From positions 1-35,684 of the IMG/VR virus record IMGVR_UViG_3300032401_000430: 35,684 bases of DNA, one strand, 5' to 3'. The stretch is from a virus. A program made the translations under genes and the position numbers. Every line of letters starts with the position of its first letter. The first letter of the stretch is position 1. The notes beneath the pieces are model-generated. The model saw only the letters and a program-made list of their open reading frames with translations. It was not told the origin of the DNA and ran no database searches. Below are positions 14,739-23,090 of the stretch, piece after piece.

Positions 14739-16750
14739 TGGCAGAAAAAAAAATAAGTTTAGACTTAGAGATAAACAAAGGTAATACCGATAAGACCGTT
14801 AAGTCTATCAAAACCGAATTACGTGAAGCAAAAGAAGAAGCTATTGCCTTAGCACGAAAGTTTGGGGAATTTAGCCCTGAAGCACAAAAGGCAGCAGCCA
14901 AATTAGCAGGGTTAAAGGATGAAATGGGTGACCTTAACCAAGCCGTACAAGGTTTAAACCCTGATAAATTTGCAAGACTTGCCACATTAACCAACGGAGT
15001 AGTAAGAGGATTCCAAGCCGCACAAGGTGCAATGGCTTTGTTTGGCAAATCAGGAGAAGATGTAGAGAAGGCTATCCTTAAACTTCAAGCAGTGATGGCA
15101 CTTGCTGATGGTATTCAGGGTGTTTTAGATGCAAGAAAGAGTTTTAGTGCCTTAGCGAATCAAATTATTGGACCTGTTATCGGTGCATTTAAAAAGATGG
15201 GTACCGCTATGCGTGGATTAGTTGCGGCATCAGGCATTGGATTACTTGTAGTGGCATTAGGTGCAATTGTAGCTTATTGGGATGATATTAAGGAGGCATT
15301 ATCGGGCGTAAGTAAGGAGCAAAAGCAACTTAATGAATTGGCAAAACAAAATCTTGATATAAATATTGAGGCGGCTAAAAATTCGGCAACAGAAAGAACT
15401 AATCTTGAACGACTTTATAAGGTATCTACCGATTTAAAAATATCAGCCAAAGAAAGAAAAACAGCGGTAGAAGAATTACAGGCAACTTACCCGCTTACAT
15501 TTAGCAATTTTACAGCCGAAGAAATAGCATTAGGCAAAGCCAAAACAGGATACGATAATTTAAGTGAAAGTATATTGGCATCTGCTTTGGTTAAAGCAAG
15601 AACTGGGTTATTAGATAAAAAAGCTCAAGAATTTGCTGAACAGGAAATATTAGACTTAGAAAAAGTTGCTAAGAAAAAAGGAGTTTTAGCAAAACAAGAA
15701 GCAGACCTTGCCACGCAGAAAAATAAGCGATTTGCTAAAGACCTTACTGACGCCATTGTGCAAGGTAAAGCTGATTTAAAAGTGTATGAGGATGGTATGG
15801 CTGCAAAGAAAGTAGCCTTTGAAAAAAGTAACTTAGCTTTATTGGTAACCAAGGATATTGAAACGGCTAAATTAGTGGTTAAGGAAAAGGAAGAAGTTGA
15901 AAAGATAAAAGCGATAAAGGCAAAGGAGATTTCGGATGCCAAAAAAACACAAGAAGAAATAGATATAGCAAAGAACGAAGCCAACGATGAAAGGCTAAGA
16001 GTTTTAATAAATAGAAGGGATAAGGAAGTAGCAACACAAAAGAACTTAGCTAAAATTCTTAAAGAAGTTCAAGAGGAAAGTATAAAGTCAGATAAAGAAA
16101 TAAAATTAAGACAGGCAAAGGATGTAGATGAATTTAATCAGACTGCAATAAAAGGAGTAGAGGATAGGAATAATAAGGTAGATGAGTTAAATAAAAAACA
16201 TAAAGAAGACCAACTTGCAAAACAAAAGGCATATGAAGAAAATTTACAATCTTTAAAATCTCAAGCAGTAACAGCAGGGTTTGAATTGCTAAGAGCATTA
16301 AATCAAGAGGGTGATAATGCGACAGAAGCAGCACAGAAGAAAGCCTTTGAACGTAACAAAGCAATGGCAATAGCAGAAACAGTTATTACCACTTATCAAG
16401 CAGCAGCATTAGCTTATAAGAACGGATTACAAACAGGAGATGTAACACAAACCACATCTATATTAGGTGCAGCCGTTGCAGTTGCACAAGGTTTAGCAAA
16501 GTTGGTAATAATTAAAAAACAAACCTTTAAAGGTTCAAGTTCAAGCAGTACAACGTCAAGTGGAGGCGGTGGAGGTTCAGTAGGTATTCAAGCACCACAA
16601 ACAGGCTTTACCCAAATAAGAACACCAAACCAAAACCCAAATAATCCACAGCAAAAACAACTACCGATTAAAGTATTTGTAACTCAAAAAGATATTCAAG
16701 ATGCAAATAACACAGCCGATAGAATAACATCTAAGGCAGTAGTAAAGTAA
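14738..16750 (+). CDS. Tape measure protein
   Basis: The 670-residue protein is mainly alpha-helical with long charged coiled-coil stretches (about 20-60, 290-480). A hydrophobic segment at about 160-182 is typical of tape measures that help DNA cross the membrane. Near residue 610 there is a Ser/Gly-rich linker. Tape measures set tail length at roughly 1.5 angstrom per residue, which would give a tail near 100 nm. The absence of a sheath gene points to a non-contractile tail. Confidence 0.85.
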   Translation: MAEKKISLDLEINKGNTDKTVKSIKTELREAKEEAIALARKFGEFSPEAQKAAAKLAGLKDEMGDLNQAVQGLNPDKFARLATLTNGVVRGFQAAQGAMALFGKSGEDVEKAILKLQAVMALADGIQGVLDARKSFSALANQIIGPVIGAFKKMGTAMRGLVAASGIGLLVVALGAIVAYWDDIKEALSGVSKEQKQLNELAKQNLDINIEAAKNSATERTNLERLYKVSTDLKISAKERKTAVEELQATYPLTFSNFTAEEIALGKAKTGYDNLSESILASALVKARTGLLDKKAQEFAEQEILDLEKVAKKKGVLAKQEADLATQKNKRFAKDLTDAIVQGKADLKVYEDGMAAKKVAFEKSNLALLVTKDIETAKLVVKEKEEVEKIKAIKAKEISDAKKTQEEIDIAKNEANDERLRVLINRRDKEVATQKNLAKILKEVQEESIKSDKEIKLRQAKDVDEFNQTAIKGVEDRNNKVDELNKKHKEDQLAKQKAYEENLQSLKSQAVTAGFELLRALNQEGDNATEAAQKKAFERNKAMAIAETVITTYQAAALAYKNGLQTGDVTQTTSILGAAVAVAQGLAKLVIIKKQTFKGSSSSSTTSSGGGGGSVGIQAPQTGFTQIRTPNQNPNNPQQKQLPIKVFVTQKDIQDANNTADRITSKAVVK

Positions 16751-16780
16751 ACAAACACTAAAATTAATACTTATTGTAAT

Positions 16781-17356
16781 ATGGAATTGCCAGTATTACA
16801 AATGTCAGTAGATGACAGCATTCAAATAGGTATTACTTGTATGTCATTAGTAGATAGACCTGCAATAAAAGTAGGTTGGGTTGCATTTGAAGAACAGCAA
16901 GTTAAATTCTCAATAGAAAACGAAGAAGAAAGAATTGTTTTCGGTGCGGTATTAATACCAAATCAATTAATTTATAGAGAGTTTGAAGGTATCGGAAAAT
17001 GTAATGTTACCTGCACAGAAGCTAACATTCGCAAAATTAGAGAGAAGTTTTTTAAATCTCAAAACACAACAGCCGTAAATACTAACCATCAAGGCTCACC
17101 AGTTCAAGCCTATCTTATGGAATCCTTTATTTCAGACGAAAAGAAAGGAATACCTAATCCTGCACCGTTTGAAAGTTTACCTTATGGTACTTGGTACGTT
17201 GGATATAAAATAGAAGATGAATCAGTATGGCAAGATGTTAAATCAGGCAAGTTTGTTGGATTCAGTTTAGAAGGTCAATTTAACTTAGAGCCACAAGTAA
17301 GTGAGGATTCAATCATTGAAGAAATTGAAAACCTACTTAGTAAATTAAACAAATAG
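16781..17356 (+). CDS. Prohead protease, XkdF-like
   Basis: The 191-residue protein has the features of the XkdF-like putative serine protease of PBSX-type phages: a conserved start (SLVDRPAIKVGWV near 23-35), then a central part ending with WYVGYKIEDESVW, KSGKFVGFSLEG near residues 150-170. In this family the enzyme trims scaffold and capsid proteins during head maturation. It lies before a scaffold-like gene and the major capsid gene, as expected. The active-site residues were not identified by eye. Confidence 0.75.
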   Translation: MELPVLQMSVDDSIQIGITCMSLVDRPAIKVGWVAFEEQQVKFSIENEEERIVFGAVLIPNQLIYREFEGIGKCNVTCTEANIRKIREKFFKSQNTTAVNTNHQGSPVQAYLMESFISDEKKGIPNPAPFESLPYGTWYVGYKIEDESVWQDVKSGKFVGFSLEGQFNLEPQVSEDSIIEEIENLLSKLNK

Positions 17357-17378
17357 TAATAAGTAACTTATTAATCAA

Positions 17379-17996
17379 ATGACAACAATAGAAAAATTAA
17401 CAAATTTACGTGACAAAATCAAGGTGGCATTTTCAGAGTATGATACTCCAACACCCGTAGTTGAGGAAGTAGAAGCGGCTGATTATGTTGAAACAACATT
17501 AGAATCAGGCGAAGCAGTAAGAGCAACACCAACTTTAGCAGTTGGCAGTGTATTGAGTTTAATTTCACCCGATGGTGATATTCCTGCACCTGATGGTTCA
17601 CACACTTTAGTAGATGGAACACAAGTAGTAGTTTTGGATGGTATTATTTCAGAAGTAGTGGAAGCAGTAGCACCACCTGCGGCAGAATCACCCGACATGG
17701 TAGCAATGAAAGAACAAATTGAAACTTTAAAAACCGAAAACGAAACTTTAAAATTAAGCATTGTAGAAAACACAAAAGCAGTTGATTTAAAGTTTACCGA
17801 ATTGGAAGCTAAGATTGCAAACCACAACAAGATTAATGAATTGCTAAACGAAGCATTTGTAGCCCTTTCAGAAACACCTGTAAGCACACCTGCACAACCT
17901 GTAAAAACAGAAACAGTACAAATGTCAGCACAAGAATTAATACAAGCACAAACAGCAAAGTTTGAAAAATTGAAATCAGAAAAATTTAAAAAATAG
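17379..17996 (+). CDS. Capsid scaffold-like protein
   Basis: This acidic 205-residue protein has a coiled coil at about 105-160 (many E, K and L in heptads) and a Pro/Thr-rich linker near 165-180. Its first half is rich in Val and Glu. Position between protease and major capsid and a helical C-terminus that could bind the capsid match a scaffold protein. It would be cut out of the prohead by the neighbouring protease. No sequence family was recognised directly. Confidence 0.65.
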   Translation: MTTIEKLTNLRDKIKVAFSEYDTPTPVVEEVEAADYVETTLESGEAVRATPTLAVGSVLSLISPDGDIPAPDGSHTLVDGTQVVVLDGIISEVVEAVAPPAAESPDMVAMKEQIETLKTENETLKLSIVENTKAVDLKFTELEAKIANHNKINELLNEAFVALSETPVSTPAQPVKTETVQMSAQELIQAQTAKFEKLKSEKFKK

Positions 17997-18001
17997 ACCA
18001 A

Positions 18002-18937
18002 ATGGGATTAGTAGTATCAAGTTTAGTAAACTATGTAAACGAGCAATCGAGAGAATTGCTAACAGCCCTGCATTATGAAGGCAAGACCGCACCGTACTTG
18101 ACCCCCATTGCAGGAGTAAAAAAGACAGATGCATTGCAATTATTTGCTTTGACAGCGTATCCACAAGAAGCCACAGGTTGCGACTTAGTTGCATCAGGTA
18201 GTGCAACATTCACCCAACGTGAAATCACAGTTTCCAAAATTGGTTACCGTGACGAACTTTGTATGGATGCTTTACTTCCAAAGTGGACTCAAATGTTACT
18301 TGCACCAGGAGCAGCAGGTGAAGATGAAATCACAGCACAGTTAGGTGCTCAAATGAGTGATGAACTTAAAGCCTTAATCGTAGAAAATATCGAAGTAGCC
18401 ACATGGCAAGGTAACACAGCTTCAGGTGATGCAGTATTAGCAATGTTTGATGGTTTCATTAAGATAATTACAGCAGCAACAGCAATCAACGGTAACACAG
18501 GTAACGTAACAGTAGCAACAGGTATCACAACTTCAAACGTTATTGCAATAGTAAACGCAATGTGTGCAGCACGTACCGAAGCCTTAAAACACGCAACCGA
18601 CCAAGTATTATTTGTTGGAACAGACACATTTGACAAATATGTTCAAGCCTTAGAAACTGCAAACCTTTACCACGTTGACCAAACTAAGTGGGTTAATTAC
18701 GAAATGGGTGTAATTGGTAAAAACGTTACTTTGGTAGGAGTACCAGGATTAAGTGGAACAAGTAAACTTTATTTAGGACAGAAGAAAAACTTTTTTAAAG
18801 GTTTTGATTTGTTAGATGATTCTGATAAAGTTGAGTGGAAAATTTTAGAAAGCGACAAAATGAGATATACAGCCAAATTTAAAATGGGTGTTCAGGTTGC
18901 TTATCCAAGTCAAATTGTAGAATTTATATTAGTATAA
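18002..18937 (+). CDS. Major capsid protein
   Basis: The 311-residue protein follows protease and scaffold, the typical head order. It has even composition with many Ala, Thr and Val and no signal peptide. Segments such as TPIAGVKKTDALQLF (near 34-48), then a helix-rich middle and a C-terminal VQVAYPSQIVEFIL fit a capsid protein of the HK97 fold, although the fold cannot be shown by eye. Its codon use is visibly biased to A-ending codons and includes many smooth CAA, GCA and ACA codons, as in a highly expressed gene. Confidence 0.85.
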   Translation: MGLVVSSLVNYVNEQSRELLTALHYEGKTAPYLTPIAGVKKTDALQLFALTAYPQEATGCDLVASGSATFTQREITVSKIGYRDELCMDALLPKWTQMLLAPGAAGEDEITAQLGAQMSDELKALIVENIEVATWQGNTASGDAVLAMFDGFIKIITAATAINGNTGNVTVATGITTSNVIAIVNAMCAARTEALKHATDQVLFVGTDTFDKYVQALETANLYHVDQTKWVNYEMGVIGKNVTLVGVPGLSGTSKLYLGQKKNFFKGFDLLDDSDKVEWKILESDKMRYTAKFKMGVQVAYPSQIVEFILV

Positions 18938-18939
18938 TT

Positions 18940-19452
18940 ATGGCTTGTGCATTAACCCAAGGATTCGTAAAAGGTTGTAAAGATTCAACAGGCGGTGTTA
19001 AGGAATTTTTCTTAGCAAACCGCCCTACTGACTTTGCCGTAACAAAGAATGCAAGTGGTCAAGTAACAAGCTATACAGGTACAGTTGCATGGTATAAGTA
19101 TGTACCACGTAAGCAAACTTCTACTTTTGGTGAAGCAATTACCACAAGTGAAGAAAATGGAACAGTATTTTTTGCACAAACAGCCCAAATACTTTTAAGT
19201 AAAATGGAAGTTGGTAAACAAAGAGAAATATTGTTACTTGCACAAGCTGACCTAATATTAATTGCCAAAGACCAAAATGGATTCTACTGGCTTCAAGGAG
19301 TTGACAACGGTGTCAATTTAGCACCAAGCGAAGCAACAGGAGGTAAAGCATATGGAGATATGAACGGTTACACGCTTAATTTTGAAGCAGCAGAACCAAG
19401 CAATATGCCAACGATTTACTACCCTGCATTTAGTGGAAACATAACAGGATAG
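18940..19452 (+). CDS. Major tail tube-like protein
   Basis: This 170-residue protein directly follows the capsid gene and is followed by a terminator. The start (GFVKGCKDSTGGVKEFFLAN) and the C-terminal YTLNFEAAEP resemble tail tube proteins of Bacteroidetes siphoviruses. Tube proteins stack into rings around the tape measure. Placement next to the capsid gene rather than next to the tape measure is unusual, but the high expression expected of both could explain it. Confidence 0.7.
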   Translation: MACALTQGFVKGCKDSTGGVKEFFLANRPTDFAVTKNASGQVTSYTGTVAWYKYVPRKQTSTFGEAITTSEENGTVFFAQTAQILLSKMEVGKQREILLLAQADLILIAKDQNGFYWLQGVDNGVNLAPSEATGGKAYGDMNGYTLNFEAAEPSNMPTIYYPAFSGNITG

Positions 19453-19473
19453 AAATAATCTAATTATCAAAGG

Positions 19474-19500
19474 AGGCTGTAAGAAATTGCAGCCTTTTTT
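19474..19500 (+). terminator. Rho-independent terminator after the tail tube gene
   Basis: AGGCTG (19474-19479) and CAGCCT (19490-19495) form a 6-bp stem with a 10-nt loop, followed by six T. It separates the highly expressed capsid and tube genes from the portal gene, and could allow different levels of each. Confidence 0.75.
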
Positions 19501-19539
19501 GTTTTATAAACAAATTTTAAAAAAATACTTATTATTAAA

Positions 19540-19917
19540 ATGGTTATTATTAATCGAGCAGCAACAAGTAGTTTAGATTTGACCTTAACAGAAAATGTTA
19601 CTATAACAAATCCTTATTACTTATTTGTGTTCACTAACAAAACAACCAATAAAGTTAGTATGTGTTTTCTATCCGATTCAAGTTTATACCCTGAAAGATA
19701 CAATAGGTTTAATTTAACAGAGCCTACAAACGTAACTTTAATTTCAGGAGATTACATTTATCAGGTGTATGAAAAATCAGTAGTAACATTAGTAATTCCA
19801 TCTGATGACTATTTATTAGAAACGGGAATTGCAAGAGTGCCAGTAATAGCATTGACAGAAACAGAATTTGAAAGTACATTAAACGTAGCACCAATAGTAT
19901 ATGAAGCGACCGATTAA
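19540..19917 (+). CDS. Hypothetical virion-associated protein
   Basis: The 125-residue protein is rich in Thr, Val and Tyr and probably all-beta. It starts a new unit after the terminator, and its end overlaps the portal gene by 17 bp. It may be a head decoration or accessory virion protein, but no family was recognised. Confidence 0.6.
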   Translation: MVIINRAATSSLDLTLTENVTITNPYYLFVFTNKTTNKVSMCFLSDSSLYPERYNRFNLTEPTNVTLISGDYIYQVYEKSVVTLVIPSDDYLLETGIARVPVIALTETEFESTLNVAPIVYEATD

Positions 19918-21646
19918 AACAGAACCTAATATTTATTCGGTTGATTTATCCGTTTATAATAGACCTTCCTTTGCAGAAGGTTACACCAACGGCAAACGAT
20001 GGATAAGCAGAGGAATAGACAACTTATTTCCTATCTATCTTATAGACCTTTACAATCAAGGCAACACACATGGAGCAGTAGTAGATGGAAAGATAAGTTA
20101 CGGAGTAGGAAGGGGTTTATTTATCAATCCTGAAAAAGCAAATATGTTAGAAGTTGCAAAGGCTATGCAATTTTTAAAGCGACCTAATCCATTTGAGAGT
20201 TGGGATGCGTTGGTTAAAAAAACATGGACTAATTTTGAAATACATAACTCTTATGCTTTTGAGATTTTAAAAAATAAGTTCGGCAAACCTATTGAAGTTT
20301 ATAATATTGACATAGATAGAATTGCAGAAGATAGAAACGACAGTTCTGTTTATCTTTATTCGTTGGATTGGGAAACGAGATTTTCAACACCAACGAATCG
20401 ACAAACTAATTTTAATCCTAAGTTATTAGAACTTCCAAAGTATGACCCAAAGGTAATTCACGAAAGATGTGTTTTAGTTCACTACGAACCAAGACCAGGA
20501 ATGAAACACTACTCTTTACCACCTTATATAAACGCTTTAGAAGCTATTGAAGAAGAAATTGAGATAAGTCAGTTTCATTTAAACAATGTTAAGAACGGAT
20601 TTGTAGGTGGTACGATGGTTAATTTCTTAAACGGTAATGCAACCGATGCAGAGAAAGACCAAATAGAAAAAAGATTCAATGCAAAGTTTGCCAACGGTAA
20701 CGGGAGTAAAATACTTTATAATTTTGCTGATGGTAAAGACCAAGCAGCCGAAGTATTACCATTACAACCAAACACCTTAGATAAGCAATTTGAACAAAGG
20801 GCAAAGCAAGTACCTGAAAACATTATTATAGGTCATAGGGCGGTTAGTGGTATGTTATTTGGTATCAAATCAGAAGGACAATTAGGAGGTAGAACCGAGA
20901 TATTAGAAGCATACGAACTATTTAAAGAAACGTATGTAAAACCAAGACAAGATACTGTATTAAGTTCTGTAAATAAGATATTTGAAATATTTGGATTTAG
21001 TCCGATTGTGGAGGTTAAAGAACTTAAACCTTTGGCTAATCTGTTACCACTTACAGAAACAACTATTGCAAGTATATTACCAAGACAGGTTTTAATAGAT
21101 TATGTGACTGAAATGTACGGTTTAACTATTCCTGAAGCAGTACAACCCGTTCAATTAAGAGAAACAAAGCCTTTTTATTTTGATACAGTAGGCGAAAGTT
21201 CAGACAATTATGAGGAAATAGAGTGTCATCACGTTGAATTTGGGGATGATTTAAGCCCTATTTTTAAATATAACGAGCTTGAATTTATTAAATTAGCCGA
21301 AGGTGATGAGAAAACAACAGCTACATCAAGCGGTAACATACCTAAAATAGAGCCAAAAACACCTAAATTAAGCCCTTTAGTCATCAAATATCGGTACGGA
21401 TTAAGACCCGATGCCCCTGCTTTGCAGACAGAAAGTAGAGATTTTTGCCAAAAAATGATGGGATTGAATAAACTCTATACAAAACAAGAGATTGAAGGAA
21501 TGAAAAACGACATGGACAACTTTGATATTATTAATAATTCAAATGTATGGTTATATCGTGGAGGTTGGTATAAAGACCCTAATAAAGAAGTAGCAGTTCC
21601 TTTTTGTAGGCACATTTGGAATCAAGTAATAGTTAGACAAAAGTAA
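19901..21646 (+). CDS. Portal protein
   Basis: The 581-residue protein has the features of a phage portal: an early segment NLFPIYLIDLYNQGNTHGAVVDGK-like block (about residues 40-60), a central portion with the crown helix (KNGFVGGTMVN near 230) and a long alpha-helical region ending near residue 400. Portals form the dodecameric ring for DNA entry and tail joining. The last about 90 residues carry a separate conserved-looking module with CQKMMGLNKLYT and PFCRHIW, containing Cys and His that could bind metal. Such C-terminal modules occur in Bacteroidetes phage portals. Odd for a portal gene, it lies after the capsid gene. Confidence 0.8.
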   Translation: MKRPIKTEPNIYSVDLSVYNRPSFAEGYTNGKRWISRGIDNLFPIYLIDLYNQGNTHGAVVDGKISYGVGRGLFINPEKANMLEVAKAMQFLKRPNPFESWDALVKKTWTNFEIHNSYAFEILKNKFGKPIEVYNIDIDRIAEDRNDSSVYLYSLDWETRFSTPTNRQTNFNPKLLELPKYDPKVIHERCVLVHYEPRPGMKHYSLPPYINALEAIEEEIEISQFHLNNVKNGFVGGTMVNFLNGNATDAEKDQIEKRFNAKFANGNGSKILYNFADGKDQAAEVLPLQPNTLDKQFEQRAKQVPENIIIGHRAVSGMLFGIKSEGQLGGRTEILEAYELFKETYVKPRQDTVLSSVNKIFEIFGFSPIVEVKELKPLANLLPLTETTIASILPRQVLIDYVTEMYGLTIPEAVQPVQLRETKPFYFDTVGESSDNYEEIECHHVEFGDDLSPIFKYNELEFIKLAEGDEKTTATSSGNIPKIEPKTPKLSPLVIKYRYGLRPDAPALQTESRDFCQKMMGLNKLYTKQEIEGMKNDMDNFDIINNSNVWLYRGGWYKDPNKEVAVPFCRHIWNQVIVRQK

Positions 21647-22203
21647 TGGCAGTAGTATATTTATTAAGTGCAGCAGATTTTATAGCTTATACACCCGTAC
21701 ATGGTAACGTAGATGCAAAATTTTTGCAACAGTCTATCTTAGCGTGTCAAGATATGTATGTTACTGAAATAGTAGGAACAGACCTTTACAATAAACTAAT
21801 TACTGATTGTCCAAACGTTACGGGCAATTATAAGATTTTACTTCAGGATTATTTACATAAGGGAATGAGGTATTGGATTATGGCAGAGATTGGAAGCATC
21901 TTATCCAGGCGTTTTACTAATATCGGATTTCAGGAAAAGTACAGCGAAAATTCAAGCACAGTAGATAGAGAAAATCTTATAAGTGATTACGGTAATATGA
22001 TGAATAAAGCTGAATATTTTGCAGACAGAACGAGAAAGTATCTATGTGCAAATGAAACTTTATTTCCTGAATATACCACAAGTTTAACAGATGACGGAAT
22101 TACACCTAAAAAAGATTTGTTTAAGAGTTCAATTTATTTAGGAGGTTCAAGAAGGACATTTAACGGATTTCAAAGATTAGATGATGACGATGACTGTTGT
22201 TAG
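21646..22203 (+). CDS. Head-tail adaptor (DUF6712-like)
   Basis: The 185-residue helical protein begins one base from the end of the portal gene (ATG overlaps TAA). Its pattern, a conserved LQQSILACQDMYVTEIVGTDLY near residues 27-48 and a Arg/Tyr-rich tail, resembles the DUF6712 group of head-tail connection proteins. Position directly after the portal agrees. The last residues are acidic and end in two cysteines. Confidence 0.65.
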   Translation: MAVVYLLSAADFIAYTPVHGNVDAKFLQQSILACQDMYVTEIVGTDLYNKLITDCPNVTGNYKILLQDYLHKGMRYWIMAEIGSILSRRFTNIGFQEKYSENSSTVDRENLISDYGNMMNKAEYFADRTRKYLCANETLFPEYTTSLTDDGITPKKDLFKSSIYLGGSRRTFNGFQRLDDDDDCC

Positions 22204-22333
22204 AAAACAAAGAGAAATAAATAAAGGTAGAGGTAATAGTAAGAATAAAGAAAATCTTGCAAAGTTAGAAGCATATATAAAATTAAATGACACTAAATCA
22301 GATTTTCAAGATAATAGAAGGATTTGCCAATAG
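22181..22333 (+). CDS. Small basic protein, overlapping both neighbours
   Basis: A 50-codon frame begins inside the adaptor gene (overlap 23 bp) and ends inside the next gene (overlap 47 bp). It fills the 83-bp gap between the two larger genes and is rich in Lys, Arg and Asn. The start could also be the ATG at 22190. Coding is plausible because genes here are tightly packed, but nothing confirms it. Confidence 0.4.
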   Translation: MMTMTVVRKQREINKGRGNSKNKENLAKLEAYIKLNDTKSDFQDNRRICQ

Positions 22334-23090
22334 TCACAGTAATATAAATACTGTAATATTTGGTAGTAATTCTGAAATTGACAACTCTGATGTTGATGGA
22401 ACGTTAATGTGGTATGATGTAAGTCAAGGAAACACAGACGGAACACAGCTAAATTATACTTTTGAATTAGCGTTCTTAGATGTTTTAAATCCTGATTTAT
22501 CTAACTTAAAAGATATAATGAGTGATACATTACAAGTAGCACAAGATATATCAGCAGCCATTTATAATTATGATGGTGATATTGAGTTTGACTTACCAAA
22601 GAAAAGTTCAATACAACCAGTAGAGCATAAATATTTAAGTGATTATGCAGGACATACATTAACGTTTACAATAAATACACCGTATGAATGGAATGAATGT
22701 TGGATTCCTGAAAAGACAACACCAACACCAACACCACAACCAGTATTTACTGTTTATGATAATAATTTAACAGAAGTAGGAACGGTAACAGGCGATGATT
22801 TACAGGTTATAGCCTTAGACACCAACGGAGATGAAATAAACGCTACCTATACATTAGTAGGTGGAGTATTAACTTTAAGCGGAATAAGCACAACGACAAT
22901 GATAAGTTTTACAAACGTAAATACAACCCTTACAAATGCAGCATTTGTAGGTAAGACAGCAGCCCAATTAGTAGTGTTAGGCAACGGAACAGAATTAACT
23001 ACAATTAATGAGATTGCAAGTGTAGTCGGAACGACAATAACATTAGTAACTTCTTTAAGCGGTGGAAACGTAAAAGTAATAGTTTTTTAA
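22287..23090 (+). CDS. Virion structural protein, two domains
   Basis: The 267-residue protein has an N-terminal domain to about residue 145 that resembles neck or tail-completion proteins (helix, then strands with a TFTINTPYEW segment). A Thr-Pro linker (TPTPTPQP near 146-153) leads to a beta-rich C-terminal part with many Thr, Val and Gly. It lies between the adaptor and the fibre gene and ends directly before the fibre ATG. A neck or tail-end location is inferred. Confidence 0.55.
   Translation: MTLNQIFKIIEGFANSHSNINTVIFGSNSEIDNSDVDGTLMWYDVSQGNTDGTQLNYTFELAFLDVLNPDLSNLKDIMSDTLQVAQDISAAIYNYDGDIEFDLPKKSSIQPVEHKYLSDYAGHTLTFTINTPYEWNECWIPEKTTPTPTPQPVFTVYDNNLTEVGTVTGDDLQVIALDTNGDEINATYTLVGGVLTLSGISTTTMISFTNVNTTLTNAAFVGKTAAQLVVLGNGTELTTINEIASVVGTTITLVTSLSGGNVKVIVF

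Noticed and set aside
14644-15048. 134-codon minus-strand frame at the start of the tape measure
   Set aside because: The frame arises from Ala- and Lys-rich codons of the tape measure, with no start region of its own.
17483-18001. 172-codon minus-strand frame over the scaffold gene
   Set aside because: It is a shadow of a repetitive coding sequence; the + strand frame has position, start and composition of a scaffold protein.
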